Both the position numbers and the translations under genes were made by a program. A stretch of 64,000 bases of DNA, taken from the NCBI RefSeq assembly GCF_019969845.1, contig NZ_JAHXYR010000011.1, positions 62,001 to 126,000 on the forward strand. The letters are read 5' to 3'. This DNA comes from Sphingobacterium sp. GVS05A. GTDB taxonomy: Bacteria > Bacteroidota > Bacteroidia > Sphingobacteriales > Sphingobacteriaceae. Below the pieces are notes generated by a model, which was not told the origin of the DNA, did no database searches, and saw only the letters and a list, made by a program, of their open reading frames with translations. The number at the start of each line of letters is the position of its first letter. Within the stretch, counting starts at the first letter, position 1. This document shows positions 52,029-61,730 of this stretch, piece after piece.

Positions 52029-55000
52029 TTATTTAAATCTAGCCTGTAACGTCAAGGTTACTGATCTTGCAAAAGGGTAATTGATGCCTCGCTCCTCCTT
52101 CACATTAGACCAACGAAAAATATCGTTACCAATCAGGCCCACACGCAAACTCGCCAGAGCCAACCGATTGGCAAAAGCTTTATTAGCATCGTAAGATATA
52201 TTAAGGGATTGCAGTGTTAATAGATTATCTGGCATCACAAAACGAGAAGATAACTCGCTCCGTCCCAAATCCTCAATACTTTTAAAAAATGTATGATCTC
52301 CCGGATTCTTCCATCGTTCCTCAAGCACCCTCGCATCCACATTGTAACGTGGATCTGCATTTTCAACTCGATCCACCAGGGTTTGGTTATAGGTCTTTCC
52401 TCCCACGCGTGTTTGGAAATAGGCCACCAACATCCATTGCTGATAACGCAAGGTACCACCGAAAGATCCCTCCATTTTTGGCGTCGCTACACCAACCACT
52501 GCGATATCGCGCGGATCCCAGATATAAGTCAGTGTTCCATCTCGCTTCACAAAGACTTCCCGTCCACTTTCAGGATCTATACCCAAAGAAGGAACCGCAT
52601 ATATGGCATCCATGGACTGCCCCTCTTCATAACGTAATAAGGGTACGGCTTTAAATTCATCTTTCTGTTGTTCTTCATCTGCGCGCTCATTGTAACTCTT
52701 CAAAGCATTCGATATACGCACAATTTTGTTGCGATTCTGAACAAGATTGGCCAACAAGCTCAAAGTCCATTTTTCAGACTTAATCGCCTGCCAATTTATG
52801 CCCAACTCCACGCCCTTATTCTCCATATCGCCTAGATTTTCTTTATAAGAACTAAATCCTGTCGAAGGAGCGATATTAATATCTGCCAAAATATCTTTTG
52901 TAATTTTACTATAGTTGCGCAGTGAAAAAGTCAATCTGTTTTTCCAGAAGCCGATATCTAAACCCAAGTCCACCGATTGCGTCCTTTGCCAAGCAAGATT
53001 CTCATTACCATAATTTCGTACTATACTCCCCAGTCCCGACGAGTACCAGTTGTTTTTATCATAAGAATAAGTAACGCGCGACATGTAAGGATCAAATTGG
53101 ACGGACCCTGTCAAGCCAACGGTTGCGCGAAGACGCAACTGACTGATCACCTTAGTGGCAAACCAATTTTCATTATGCACATTCCAGCCAATTCCTGTAG
53201 ACCAGAAAGGCGCTGTACGTTTATTTGCGCCAAATTTGGACGATCCGTCTATGCGTAAGGTTGCATCAAGTAGATACCGGTTGTCATAACTATAGTTACC
53301 ACTTAGGAAAGAGCCAAATAGACGTGAGGCCCCCACATTAGTTTCTGGACTTTTCCCCTCCTCATAGCCTTTAGCAAAACCAATATCGGTGAAACGGTCA
53401 TTGGGAAAACCAATCGCTTTGAAGTAGCGTTCATCATAACTTTCTGTCCTTATATTGGCTCCAGCGATCACATTAAAATAGTGCTTCCCTATATTTCGGT
53501 CCCAATTCAATCGTATATTTCCGTCCCAATACAGTTCATTGTTACTATAGCTTCCATAGCTCCCTCTTTCATCTGCTCTCGAGGTTTCGTAGGAATAGAA
53601 CTCGTTAGACAAGGGTGAACGGAAATCGTCACCCGTGTTCATGCGTTTCAGTAAAGATAGCAATCCACGTAGGCGCAATCCCTGACCTAGATCAATGTCG
53701 GCTGAAAGATTATTCAATAGTTCGGTATAGCCCGATTTGTTGTAGCTGCTCAATGTAGCGTCATATGCAGGATTAAGTACATATTCCTCGTTTCTATTTC
53801 CGGAGGCATCTACTCTGGTCCAACGATCCGATAATTGTGTGATATTACCTTGATCGTCTTTCAGCCTATAGTAAGGGTTCATTTTAACAAAATTCTCAAA
53901 ACTACCATAAGGAGATTCCCTGCCATCGACTACCGTAATGGAGAGCTCATTTTGAAAACGGATTTTATTTTTGGGATTGTAACTAAAATTTAACCCACCG
54001 GAATACTGGTTTCTCCCAGAACCTTTCATCACACCAGGGCGAGTTTGGTAACGCATATCTACGCCATAACGAAAAGTCTGTGCACCACCCTCCAAGAATA
54101 CACCATGTTTTTGCCCAATTGCTGTACGTACCGGTTGTGATAACCAATAGGTATCTATTCCCCCGAGCACATTTGCAAGTTTATGATAGTATAATTCGTC
54201 TAATACGTCCTGCGATTGACGTTGTTTCTGACCATCATAAAGCCCTGCTAATTTTTCATAAGCGAGCTTTTCCGGTGCATTCAATAGGTTATAGCCTGAC
54301 AAATCTGGTACATTTACATTTGTTTCATGCGTATACGTAAGCTGCAATTTACCTTCTTTAGGAGCCTTTGTAACGATTACCATTATCCCATTGGCTGCAC
54401 GCGAACCGTAGATAGCACTCGCTGCTGCATCCTTTAATGTGGTGACACTCTCAATACGCGTCATATCCAGATCCATTACTTTCTCCAGACTCACTTCAAA
54501 ACCATCCAAGATAAAAGCAGGTAAATTCATAGTCGTCGTGACATTGTCTCGACGTAACACATCCGTGCTTCCACTAGGTAATGCCGAGGATCCACGTACA
54601 TTAATATTAGGCAGCGCATTCGGATTGGAGCCCGCTAAGTTATTAGGTAATATCTTAAAAGATGGATCAAATACCTGCATAGCCTGTAGCACATTCTGTG
54701 GGTTGACCTGCCGCAGTTCATCTCCACTTTTGGTAATGGCGGTTCCGGTAAAGGAATCCTTTTTAAGCGTCTGATAACCAGTAACAACAACCTGTTCCAA
54801 GGAATTTGCCTCTGCTTCCATCTGTATTATATATTCGTCCTTGTTCTCTGCTAAATTGAGTATAAAATTTTTGTAGCCTACCATACTCATTGTAAGCGGT
54901 TGCATGTTTCCAACGGTTGTAAACCTGCCCTCCTTATCGGTCGCGGCAATCGCATTGCCCCCCTGAGTGATATTCACTCCGTATAGTGGCTTGCGATCTT

Positions 55001-55403
55001 TTCCGAAGATCTGGCCTTTGATTTGTATTTGGGATGATTTTTCCGTCATAGGACGGGCTTTCTGTTCAATCTTGCGCGGATTTGTTTTCTTTTCCAGGAA
55101 GATCGTTTTCGATTCAATGGTATACCCGATTTCCTGATTGGTTAAAATTTTATTGAGGAATAATTTAAGAGGCATTTTTTCGGCTTTGATTGAAATTGGC
55201 CGTGCCGCCTCCAATATCTTTTTCGCTCCGAGTACCTCATAGTTCGTCTGAAGCTTGATTGTCTGGAGCACGTCCTCAAGTGAAACATTATGCCCAGAGT
55301 AAGTTACAGTTTGTGCGTTGACCCGATGGCTGATCTGGAGTAAGACAGCAAAAAATAGCCATAATAAGGGTTTGGTCGCTTGTGAAAAACAACTTAATTT
55401 CAT
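52029..55403 (-). CDS. SusC/RagA-family TonB-dependent receptor with N-terminal STN domain
   Basis: An 1124-residue TonB-dependent outer-membrane importer. After a signal peptide (about 1-30) there is an STN domain (about 33-105) for signalling to FecR, a carboxypeptidase-regulatory-like domain (about 127-205), a plug domain (about 205-340, with LDGFEVSLEKVMDLD) and a C-terminal beta-barrel. The STN domain, with FecR and ECF sigma genes upstream, indicates trans-envelope control of transcription by the imported ligand. It is the only intact SusC in the window. The substrate is unknown. Confidence 0.9.
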   Translation of the reverse strand: MKLSCFSQATKPLLWLFFAVLLQISHRVNAQTVTYSGHNVSLEDVLQTIKLQTNYEVLGAKKILEAARPISIKAEKMPLKLFLNKILTNQEIGYTIESKTIFLEKKTNPRKIEQKARPMTEKSSQIQIKGQIFGKDRKPLYGVNITQGGNAIAATDKEGRFTTVGNMQPLTMSMVGYKNFILNLAENKDEYIIQMEAEANSLEQVVVTGYQTLKKDSFTGTAITKSGDELRQVNPQNVLQAMQVFDPSFKILPNNLAGSNPNALPNINVRGSSALPSGSTDVLRRDNVTTTMNLPAFILDGFEVSLEKVMDLDMTRIESVTTLKDAAASAIYGSRAANGIMVIVTKAPKEGKLQLTYTHETNVNVPDLSGYNLLNAPEKLAYEKLAGLYDGQKQRQSQDVLDELYYHKLANVLGGIDTYWLSQPVRTAIGQKHGVFLEGGAQTFRYGVDMRYQTRPGVMKGSGRNQYSGGLNFSYNPKNKIRFQNELSITVVDGRESPYGSFENFVKMNPYYRLKDDQGNITQLSDRWTRVDASGNRNEEYVLNPAYDATLSSYNKSGYTELLNNLSADIDLGQGLRLRGLLSLLKRMNTGDDFRSPLSNEFYSYETSRADERGSYGSYSNNELYWDGNIRLNWDRNIGKHYFNVIAGANIRTESYDERYFKAIGFPNDRFTDIGFAKGYEEGKSPETNVGASRLFGSFLSGNYSYDNRYLLDATLRIDGSSKFGANKRTAPFWSTGIGWNVHNENWFATKVISQLRLRATVGLTGSVQFDPYMSRVTYSYDKNNWYSSGLGSIVRNYGNENLAWQRTQSVDLGLDIGFWKNRLTFSLRNYSKITKDILADINIAPSTGFSSYKENLGDMENKGVELGINWQAIKSEKWTLSLLANLVQNRNKIVRISNALKSYNERADEEQQKDEFKAVPLLRYEEGQSMDAIYAVPSLGIDPESGREVFVKRDGTLTYIWDPRDIAVVGVATPKMEGSFGGTLRYQQWMLVAYFQTRVGGKTYNQTLVDRVENADPRYNVDARVLEERWKNPGDHTFFKSIEDLGRSELSSRFVMPDNLLTLQSLNISYDANKAFANRLALASLRVGLIGNDIFRWSNVKEERGINYPFARSVTLTLQARFK

Positions 55404-55494
55404 TAATTCTAGTTAGTTTAGTTAGGTTAGATTGCGGGATCTACTGTCCAATTTGTTAATTCATATACGCAGTGTTATGTATTTTTTTTCTTCG

Positions 55495-56688
55495 TTATTG
55501 TCCTCCTTTCCGTATGTTAGATGCATTTTTTTCAATAATAAGTTTACCGTCATCCGTCAGCTGATAGGACAAATCCTGATCTTTCAATATTTTCAATATC
55601 GTGGACAATTTACTTGTTCTGAATGTTCCTCCGAAAAATTCGACCTCAGGTATGTCGCCCTTATAGACCACATCAATGGCATACCATTGGGACAATTCAT
55701 CCATAACCTCACGAAGAGATTTCCCGTCAAAGTTAAATTTACCATACACCCAAGCCATTTCCTGTTGTACATTGACTGCCCGCTTAGAAAAATTCGCAGC
55801 ACTATTGACGGCCTGATCGCCAGGTAACAAGGTTACTTGATGACCTCTATTTAGCTCTTTCACAGTCACCTTACCCTCAAGCAATGTGGTTTTTATTTTA
55901 GCTGATGTTTGGTAGGCGTTTATATTGAAATGTGTGCCCAATACCCTGACCTGCTGATTTTTGCTATGGACAATAAAGGGTTGATCTTTACGCTTCGCAA
56001 CCTCAAAATAGGCTTCTCCAAGGAGTGTTACTTCGCGCTTGTCTTTCGCAAAAACAGTCGGATAAGTAAGTATTGTTCCCGCATTCAGTTTAACGTTTGT
56101 TCCGTCAGGTAGTGTCACATCATATGTGCCACCGCGCGGTGTTTCTATTTTGGCAGAGACTGCAGCGTTGATTGCTGCAACCTGGTCTCCATGGCTATAA
56201 TGAATTCCCCCGCTATCGATCACAACCTTGTTTTCAGTTTTATTTAACTGATATTGACGGCCATCTGAAAGCGTAATGGTTGCTAGGTTGGAGGCTGGTA
56301 GTCGATCGTTTATAGATACCAATCGCTCATTTAACTGTTGATTGGCCCCCTTATTCCAAAACCAGATTCCACTGATAGCGATGAGTACACTTGCTGCTGC
56401 AACAATGGGCCATAGTCTTCTTAGTACAACTGTCCTCGTCTTGGACGGAAATGCTATTTTGGCTTTGAGTCCATCAAAATTACGCTGGGTCTCGAAATAT
56501 CGGAGACTTGCATATGCTTCGCGCTGTTTATGTCCACTCAAACAACGTTGATAGATCTTTGTATGGAGTGCCGATTCTTTCAGCCAGCTATCCAGGAAAA
56601 TTCGTTCTTCACCTGTTAGCCGGCCCTGCATTTCCTTTAATACAAGTGCACTGATACGGATAAGTTTTTCTTCTTCGATAAAATCCAT
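55495..56688 (-). CDS. FecR-family anti-sigma factor
   Basis: A 397-residue anti-sigma protein. The cytoplasmic N-terminus (1-80) is followed by one membrane helix (about 88-108, LWPIVAAASVLIAISGIWFW). A FecR domain follows (about 185-290, GTYDVTLPDGTNVKLNAGT) and a C-terminal DUF4974-like region (about 325-385) faces the STN domain of the SusC-like receptor. It lies between the sigma and SusC genes. The ECF sigma is its target. Confidence 0.9.
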   Translation of the reverse strand: MDFIEEEKLIRISALVLKEMQGRLTGEERIFLDSWLKESALHTKIYQRCLSGHKQREAYASLRYFETQRNFDGLKAKIAFPSKTRTVVLRRLWPIVAAASVLIAISGIWFWNKGANQQLNERLVSINDRLPASNLATITLSDGRQYQLNKTENKVVIDSGGIHYSHGDQVAAINAAVSAKIETPRGGTYDVTLPDGTNVKLNAGTILTYPTVFAKDKREVTLLGEAYFEVAKRKDQPFIVHSKNQQVRVLGTHFNINAYQTSAKIKTTLLEGKVTVKELNRGHQVTLLPGDQAVNSAANFSKRAVNVQQEMAWVYGKFNFDGKSLREVMDELSQWYAIDVVYKGDIPEVEFFGGTFRTSKLSTILKILKDQDLSYQLTDDGKLIIEKNASNIRKGGQ

Positions 56689-56753
56689 GTTGAGCTATTT
56701 CAATAATAGATACCACACCGATTAAGAAAAGTACCAAAGACACTTAAAAAAAA

Positions 56754-57341
56754 TTAAAATTTTCCAAAAAGGACGGCTAATGAAAGGAGATAACTAAAAG
56801 ACTCTCTATTTAAATGCTGGCGAAGAAGGCTCAATGCACGCATTTTCTGATTTTTTACTGTTTGGATACTGATGTGTAAAAGGTCGGCAACTTCCTGGTT
56901 GCTATTCCCCTCCAAATAGGTCAACTGAATAATTTCCCGTGCCTTTGGTGGAAGCTTTTGAATCGCTTCGTATAATTCAGCCATTGCCTCGGCATAAACG
57001 ATGTCTTGCAAATAGGAATTTTGATTTTGGTCTTGCTGGGCCGTGTACACATCTATCCGATTCAATCTGCGCTGCCGAGCCGTCTGATAATTAAGTCCAA
57101 TTCGACGTGTCGTTTGATAAAGAGCGGCTTTTAGATGTGCTAAGCTTTCAAAATTACGTTTACCCTGCCATAAACGAATAAATCCCTCCTCTGCAATATC
57201 CTCTGCCTCTTTGCTTTCATCCACAAAACTCGAGGCATACAAACAAATACGACTGAAATAACGATTATATACCTGCGCGCACGCCCGCTCTTCTCCCTTT
57301 AGGAATTCCTCAAGCAGTTGTTTTTCGCTCGTATAGTTCAT
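56754..57341 (-). CDS. ECF RNA polymerase sigma factor
   Basis: A 195-residue sigma-70 of the ECF type, with region 2 (about 20-85, ARNxF-type, with DIAEEGFIRLWQGKR) and region 4 HTH (about 130-180, LPPKAREIIQLTYLEGNSNQEVADLLHIS). First gene of the sigma/FecR/SusC/SusD/DUF4843/PKD-like/TlpA set, it is regulated by the FecR partner. It lies 172 bases downstream of the GH67 gene. Confidence 0.92.
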   Translation of the reverse strand: MNYTSEKQLLEEFLKGEERACAQVYNRYFSRICLYASSFVDESKEAEDIAEEGFIRLWQGKRNFESLAHLKAALYQTTRRIGLNYQTARQRRLNRIDVYTAQQDQNQNSYLQDIVYAEAMAELYEAIQKLPPKAREIIQLTYLEGNSNQEVADLLHISIQTVKNQKMRALSLLRQHLNRESFSYLLSLAVLFGKF

Positions 57342-57513
57342 GGATAGATTACTTTAGCTCAGGTTGATCGTTTCAGTCCATAAAGATAACAAAAAAGAAT
57401 CGATAGTTGCCACCACATGATTCGTTCATTGCAGGGAGTAAATCTTGGCTTAAAGGAAATTAACCTACCGTAATTTGGCAACCAACTGAAAACTAGCGCA
57501 ATTTATGGGTCAC

Positions 57514-59553
57514 CTAATTATGATGCCCCATAGGCAGTTTGATTCTTTTTAATTCTTCTAAATCATGAACTGGTCGCTCTAATTCATAAGGAATAGGCTG
57601 ACCCGAAAACAGTTGGAAGTATTGCAAGCAGGCATCTTTCCACCAAATTGCATCCCGGACCTGTATTCTAAGTTTGGATTGTACCGCATGAAAACGAGAT
57701 TGATCTATAAATTTTTCCATACAATCCCAAACTTTCTGAAATTCACGCACCTTTTGGACACCATGATCATAACGGTAACATAGTTCTCTCCAAAGTGTAT
57801 TACCGTTTTTCATTGTGTAATTCCAAGAAACATGATGAAACCACAGAAGAAGATTTTCAGGACAGGTCGATTTATTGTTATATATATTGCGCAATGGTAG
57901 ATTATATTGGGATATGGCATTACTTCCATCAATAGTCCGATCAAAGCCCAGTCCCAGCCTGTCTGCGTTATGGTAATACCAAGGCATCCAATCTGGACGG
58001 CCGCCAGGAATATTTCCCCAAGGTTCGGGTCCATAATGATGATCAAAGGCAAACAGGTGATGTAAACCCATGGGCATCATGTAGTCTACAGCAGCCTCGC
58101 GTGATTCCAACATCATCTTTTTAACCGGATTAATAAACTCCCGGTCTCGTGTGAAAGTCATTTGTATCCATTCATCGGCGATCTGTTCGGCCGAAAGACT
58201 GTTGCCCCAGGCCAATCGTCCAAAGGCATACCAATTGGCCTGTGCAAAATGGTGTCCTGTCCAGTTAGTATCATGACCGATATTCGCCACTGCTGCAATA
58301 GCTGTTTTGGAACCTAAGCGTCGGTTTCTGCCCGTCATTTCAGCCACTGTAGAGCCCACCCCATAGGCAAAGGTTTCGTCATCCAATACCTCTTTAAATA
58401 AGGGAGCCAAATACACCAAATGATTGGAAAAGCCTAAATATTCCTGTGTCAACTGAAATTCAAGCATCTTCGCAGTCTTGTGCATGGCACCGAATAAGGG
58501 ATTGAATGGTTCTCGTGGCTGAAAATCTATCGGTCCATTTTTTACCTGGAGAATAACATTTTCTTTAAATGTTCCATCTAAGGGTACAAACTCCTGGAAA
58601 GCCTGCTTTGCGCGGTCATCTTTGGTTGGCTGATAAACAAAAGCTCGCCAAAATACGATACCGCCATGTGGGCTAAGTGCGTCGGCGAGCATATTGGCTC
58701 CATCAGCATGTGTGCGTCCGTAATCTTGCGGTCCCGGCTGACCTTCAGAATTTGCCTTGACCAAAAAACCGCCGAAATCTGGAATTAATCTATAAATTTG
58801 TTTTACTTTTGACCTCCACCAGTGCTGGACATCTTTATTTAAGGGATCCGAACTCGGTAGACCACCTAAAATTTGGGGAGAAGAAAAATTAACCGATAAA
58901 TACACCTTGATGCCATATTTGCGAAAAATATCAGCTAGAGCCTTCACTTTAATGAGATAGTTTGCTTCCAATAGTTGAGGAGCGGCATTTACGTTATTCA
59001 AGACAGTGGCATTTATACCAATAGATGCATTCGCTCGCGCATATTCTTCGTATCTGGGAGAAAGCTTTTGTGGCAGCTCGTGCCATTTCCACAACGAATG
59101 ACCGGCATAACCACGTTCTATGGTACCATCCAAATTGTCCCAATGGTTTAGCATGCGAATATCATAAGAAGGTATTTCGATGATTGGCAAATGAGGTAGC
59201 TGCCTCCCTGTCTCCTGAAGCCGCAGCAAATGATAAGCACCATATAACAAACCTATTGCCTGGCCGGCAACCACATGGATTCCTTTAGGGTCTTGACTAA
59301 TCTGGTAGCCACCTTTTAGCCGTTGGTGTTTGCGATCAAGTTGAAGTGTCACATCGACCCCGTTCCAATAATTCAAAAGCTCCTCTTTGGCCAACGTTAT
59401 TGTCGCATCGGTAGGCGATATGCCCCTGATATTTATAGTGTGACCGGCTCTCTCCTGTTTGGAAAATCGCAGCCATAGTTGACTACCATCTTCCGATCTT
59501 ACCCCTTGCGGTAAGCAACATAAAACTATGAACAGGAAAAGGTTCAAACGCAT
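57514..59553 (-). CDS. GH67 alpha-glucuronidase
   Basis: A 679-residue exported enzyme (signal peptide about 1-20, ending VRSE). I chose the ATG at 59553 because the upstream in-frame Met at 59565 adds only MTYI. Catalytic residues are E270 (VKANSEGQPGP) as acid, and D343 (GPIDFQP) and E371 (LTQEYLG) as the base pair. Spacings of 73 and 28 residues match the well-studied Cellvibrio enzyme (E292, D365, E393). It removes 4-O-methyl-glucuronic acid from the ends of xylo-oligosaccharides. Last gene of the xylan operon. Confidence 0.92.
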   Translation of the reverse strand: MRLNLFLFIVLCCLPQGVRSEDGSQLWLRFSKQERAGHTINIRGISPTDATITLAKEELLNYWNGVDVTLQLDRKHQRLKGGYQISQDPKGIHVVAGQAIGLLYGAYHLLRLQETGRQLPHLPIIEIPSYDIRMLNHWDNLDGTIERGYAGHSLWKWHELPQKLSPRYEEYARANASIGINATVLNNVNAAPQLLEANYLIKVKALADIFRKYGIKVYLSVNFSSPQILGGLPSSDPLNKDVQHWWRSKVKQIYRLIPDFGGFLVKANSEGQPGPQDYGRTHADGANMLADALSPHGGIVFWRAFVYQPTKDDRAKQAFQEFVPLDGTFKENVILQVKNGPIDFQPREPFNPLFGAMHKTAKMLEFQLTQEYLGFSNHLVYLAPLFKEVLDDETFAYGVGSTVAEMTGRNRRLGSKTAIAAVANIGHDTNWTGHHFAQANWYAFGRLAWGNSLSAEQIADEWIQMTFTRDREFINPVKKMMLESREAAVDYMMPMGLHHLFAFDHHYGPEPWGNIPGGRPDWMPWYYHNADRLGLGFDRTIDGSNAISQYNLPLRNIYNNKSTCPENLLLWFHHVSWNYTMKNGNTLWRELCYRYDHGVQKVREFQKVWDCMEKFIDQSRFHAVQSKLRIQVRDAIWWKDACLQYFQLFSGQPIPYELERPVHDLEELKRIKLPMGHHN

Positions 59554-59588
59554 GATATAAGTCATTAGCGAACTGTCAAAATCATTAT

Positions 59589-60572
59589 TTAAGAAGATAA
59601 ACCGTTTATAGGCTTGATGTGTCCGTTTTCGTCATATTCAATTTCGATGACTTTCATACTCCTTAGCCAAGTTTTCCCTCCCGATGGGACGGAATCATGA
59701 TAAAAAAGGTACCATTTGCCCTGAAATTCTAAGATACTGTGATGTGTCGTCCAGCCAATAACCGGTGATAAAATAACCCCCTGATAGGTGAATGGTCCAT
59801 ATGGATTCTCTCCTATTGCATAACAAATTAAATGGCTATCACCGGTCGAATATGAAAAATAATATTTACCCTGATATTTATGCATCCAGGATGCTTCAAA
59901 AAATCGTTTATCGGTATCCCCCTGTTTTAAGACTAAGCCATTTTTATCTAAGATAACGAGATCACGGGGTTGCTCAGAAAATTCAAGCATATCTGCTGAC
60001 ATCTTGACAACCTTTGGAGTTAATGCAGGTTCATCCGCCTTCGGTAATTCGTTGGGTGAAACAATTTTATTATTTCGATAAAACTGCAATTGCCCGCCCC
60101 ATATACCACCAAAATAGAGGTAATAGCATCCATCATTATCTTTAAACGCACAGGGATCGATACTGTAACTCCCTTTTATCGGATTATTCTGGGGCACAAA
60201 TGGACCATAAGGTTTGTCCGATAAAGCGACACCTAGTCTAAAAATGTCATTTTTGTCTTTCATGGAAAAATACATATAGTACCTGCCATCTTTCTCGGTA
60301 ACATCCGAATCCCAAAGCTGTCGACCAGCCCAAGGAATATCTTTTACATCCAATACTTTCCCATGGTCTAATACTTCGCTCTGCAGATCAGTCAGTGAAA
60401 ATGCATGGTAATCTTGCATATCGAAATGATCACCGTTATCATTTTCGGGAATACCACTCTCGCGGTCATGAGACGGATAGATATAAATCTTGTTTTCAAA
60501 AACATGCGCTGATGGATCAGCCATGTAATCACTTGGATACAAATACTTACTTTTTTTCATTTTCTTTATCAC
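59589..60572 (-). CDS. GH43 glycoside hydrolase (beta-xylosidase/alpha-L-arabinofuranosidase type)
   Basis: A 327-residue five-bladed beta-propeller enzyme. Catalytic residues of GH43 are visible: D19 (base, YMADPSAHVF), D139 (YSIDPCAF) and E226 (FFEASWM). It has no signal peptide, so it is probably cytoplasmic and acts on imported oligomers. Its start overlaps the GH10 stop by 4 bases (ATGA), which supports translational coupling. Activity on xylose or arabinose side chains cannot be decided here. Confidence 0.88.
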   Translation of the reverse strand: MIKKMKKSKYLYPSDYMADPSAHVFENKIYIYPSHDRESGIPENDNGDHFDMQDYHAFSLTDLQSEVLDHGKVLDVKDIPWAGRQLWDSDVTEKDGRYYMYFSMKDKNDIFRLGVALSDKPYGPFVPQNNPIKGSYSIDPCAFKDNDGCYYLYFGGIWGGQLQFYRNNKIVSPNELPKADEPALTPKVVKMSADMLEFSEQPRDLVILDKNGLVLKQGDTDKRFFEASWMHKYQGKYYFSYSTGDSHLICYAIGENPYGPFTYQGVILSPVIGWTTHHSILEFQGKWYLFYHDSVPSGGKTWLRSMKVIEIEYDENGHIKPINGLSS

Positions 60573-61711
60573 TTTTTTTTTTGAGTCAATGCTATAATAT
60601 CTTTTACAAATGGTTTGGGATGATAATGACGGTCAAATAAAAGAGGATAATCCGTGCGTCCGGGAATAGGCCATCCGTTTTTCCATGAATCTCCATCCCC
60701 AACCCCCCACAGGGTCACGCGGGATATCTTATCCTGATGTTTGAGATAAAGATTAAAAAAGTCAATATATCGCCTGCCAAGCTCAGCCATTTTACCAGCC
60801 GGCAGACCTTTTTCATAAGGATTAGTCTCCTTACTGTAAGCATAGCGCTCGCCAATTTCTGCTCCCATATTGGGGCGCACATGTGGGAGCACCGAGATAT
60901 CCATTTCGGTAATCATCACCTTCACACCCAGGCTTGCAAATCCGAGAATGGTCTTTTCAACTTCGCCCAATGATGGATTGTCCAAAGCGTTATGCTCTTG
61001 CATACCTATGCCACTTACCTTTCCACCCGCAGCCTTCACCTGTTGTACCATCGTCATAATTCCTTTTCGCTTTTCGGGAATGGCCGTTGAGTAATCATTA
61101 TAATACAGTTCGGCATTAGGGTCGGCTTCATGGGCAAATTGAAAAGCCAATTGTATAAATTCAGGCCCAATAATTTTATAGAATTTGCTTTCACGCCATT
61201 CACCATTATCCAGTATGGCTTCGTTCACAACATCCCAGCCGAACACGCGGCCTTTATACCGGGAAACAACTGTTTGTATATGTTTACGCATGCGTTCAAT
61301 CAATACCGGCCGCGAGACATCTTTCCCGTTTTTATCAACAAAAAACCAAGCTGGTGTCTGCGAATGCCAGATTAATGTATGACCTATAATCTGCATCTTA
61401 TTTTGTTCACCGAATGCTACAAAACGATCCGCGTCGTTAAAGTAAAATTGTCCCTCCTGAGGCTGCAGAAACATGCTTTTCATGCAGTTTTCGGCGACAA
61501 TGGAGTTGAATTGCTTTTTGACAACTGCTACAGCCTGAGTGTCCCTTTCCCATATCTGATCAAGATTGAGGGCAGTACCTATAAAAAAGTTATTTTCAAA
61601 TGCCTCTTTCAAGGTCAGTGAATCAGGCGCTTGATTCATGTGTTGTGTAGTTGCGGCAACAGCATGAGATCCCAATAGGGCTGTTACGGCCAAAACAATA
61701 GTCTTTAGCAT
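60569..61711 (-). CDS. GH10 endo-1,4-beta-xylanase
   Basis: A 380-residue secreted enzyme (signal peptide about 1-19, AVAA). GH10 features: HTLIWHSQTP, acid/base E164 in WDVVNEAI and nucleophile E269 in MITEMDIS. It cleaves the xylan backbone and is located in the periplasm or on the surface. Second gene of the operon. It starts 19 bases after the symporter gene. Confidence 0.93.
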   Translation of the reverse strand: MLKTIVLAVTALLGSHAVAATTQHMNQAPDSLTLKEAFENNFFIGTALNLDQIWERDTQAVAVVKKQFNSIVAENCMKSMFLQPQEGQFYFNDADRFVAFGEQNKMQIIGHTLIWHSQTPAWFFVDKNGKDVSRPVLIERMRKHIQTVVSRYKGRVFGWDVVNEAILDNGEWRESKFYKIIGPEFIQLAFQFAHEADPNAELYYNDYSTAIPEKRKGIMTMVQQVKAAGGKVSGIGMQEHNALDNPSLGEVEKTILGFASLGVKVMITEMDISVLPHVRPNMGAEIGERYAYSKETNPYEKGLPAGKMAELGRRYIDFFNLYLKHQDKISRVTLWGVGDGDSWKNGWPIPGRTDYPLLFDRHYHPKPFVKDIIALTQKKK

Positions 61712-61730
61712 ATGCGTGGTTTATTTTTGA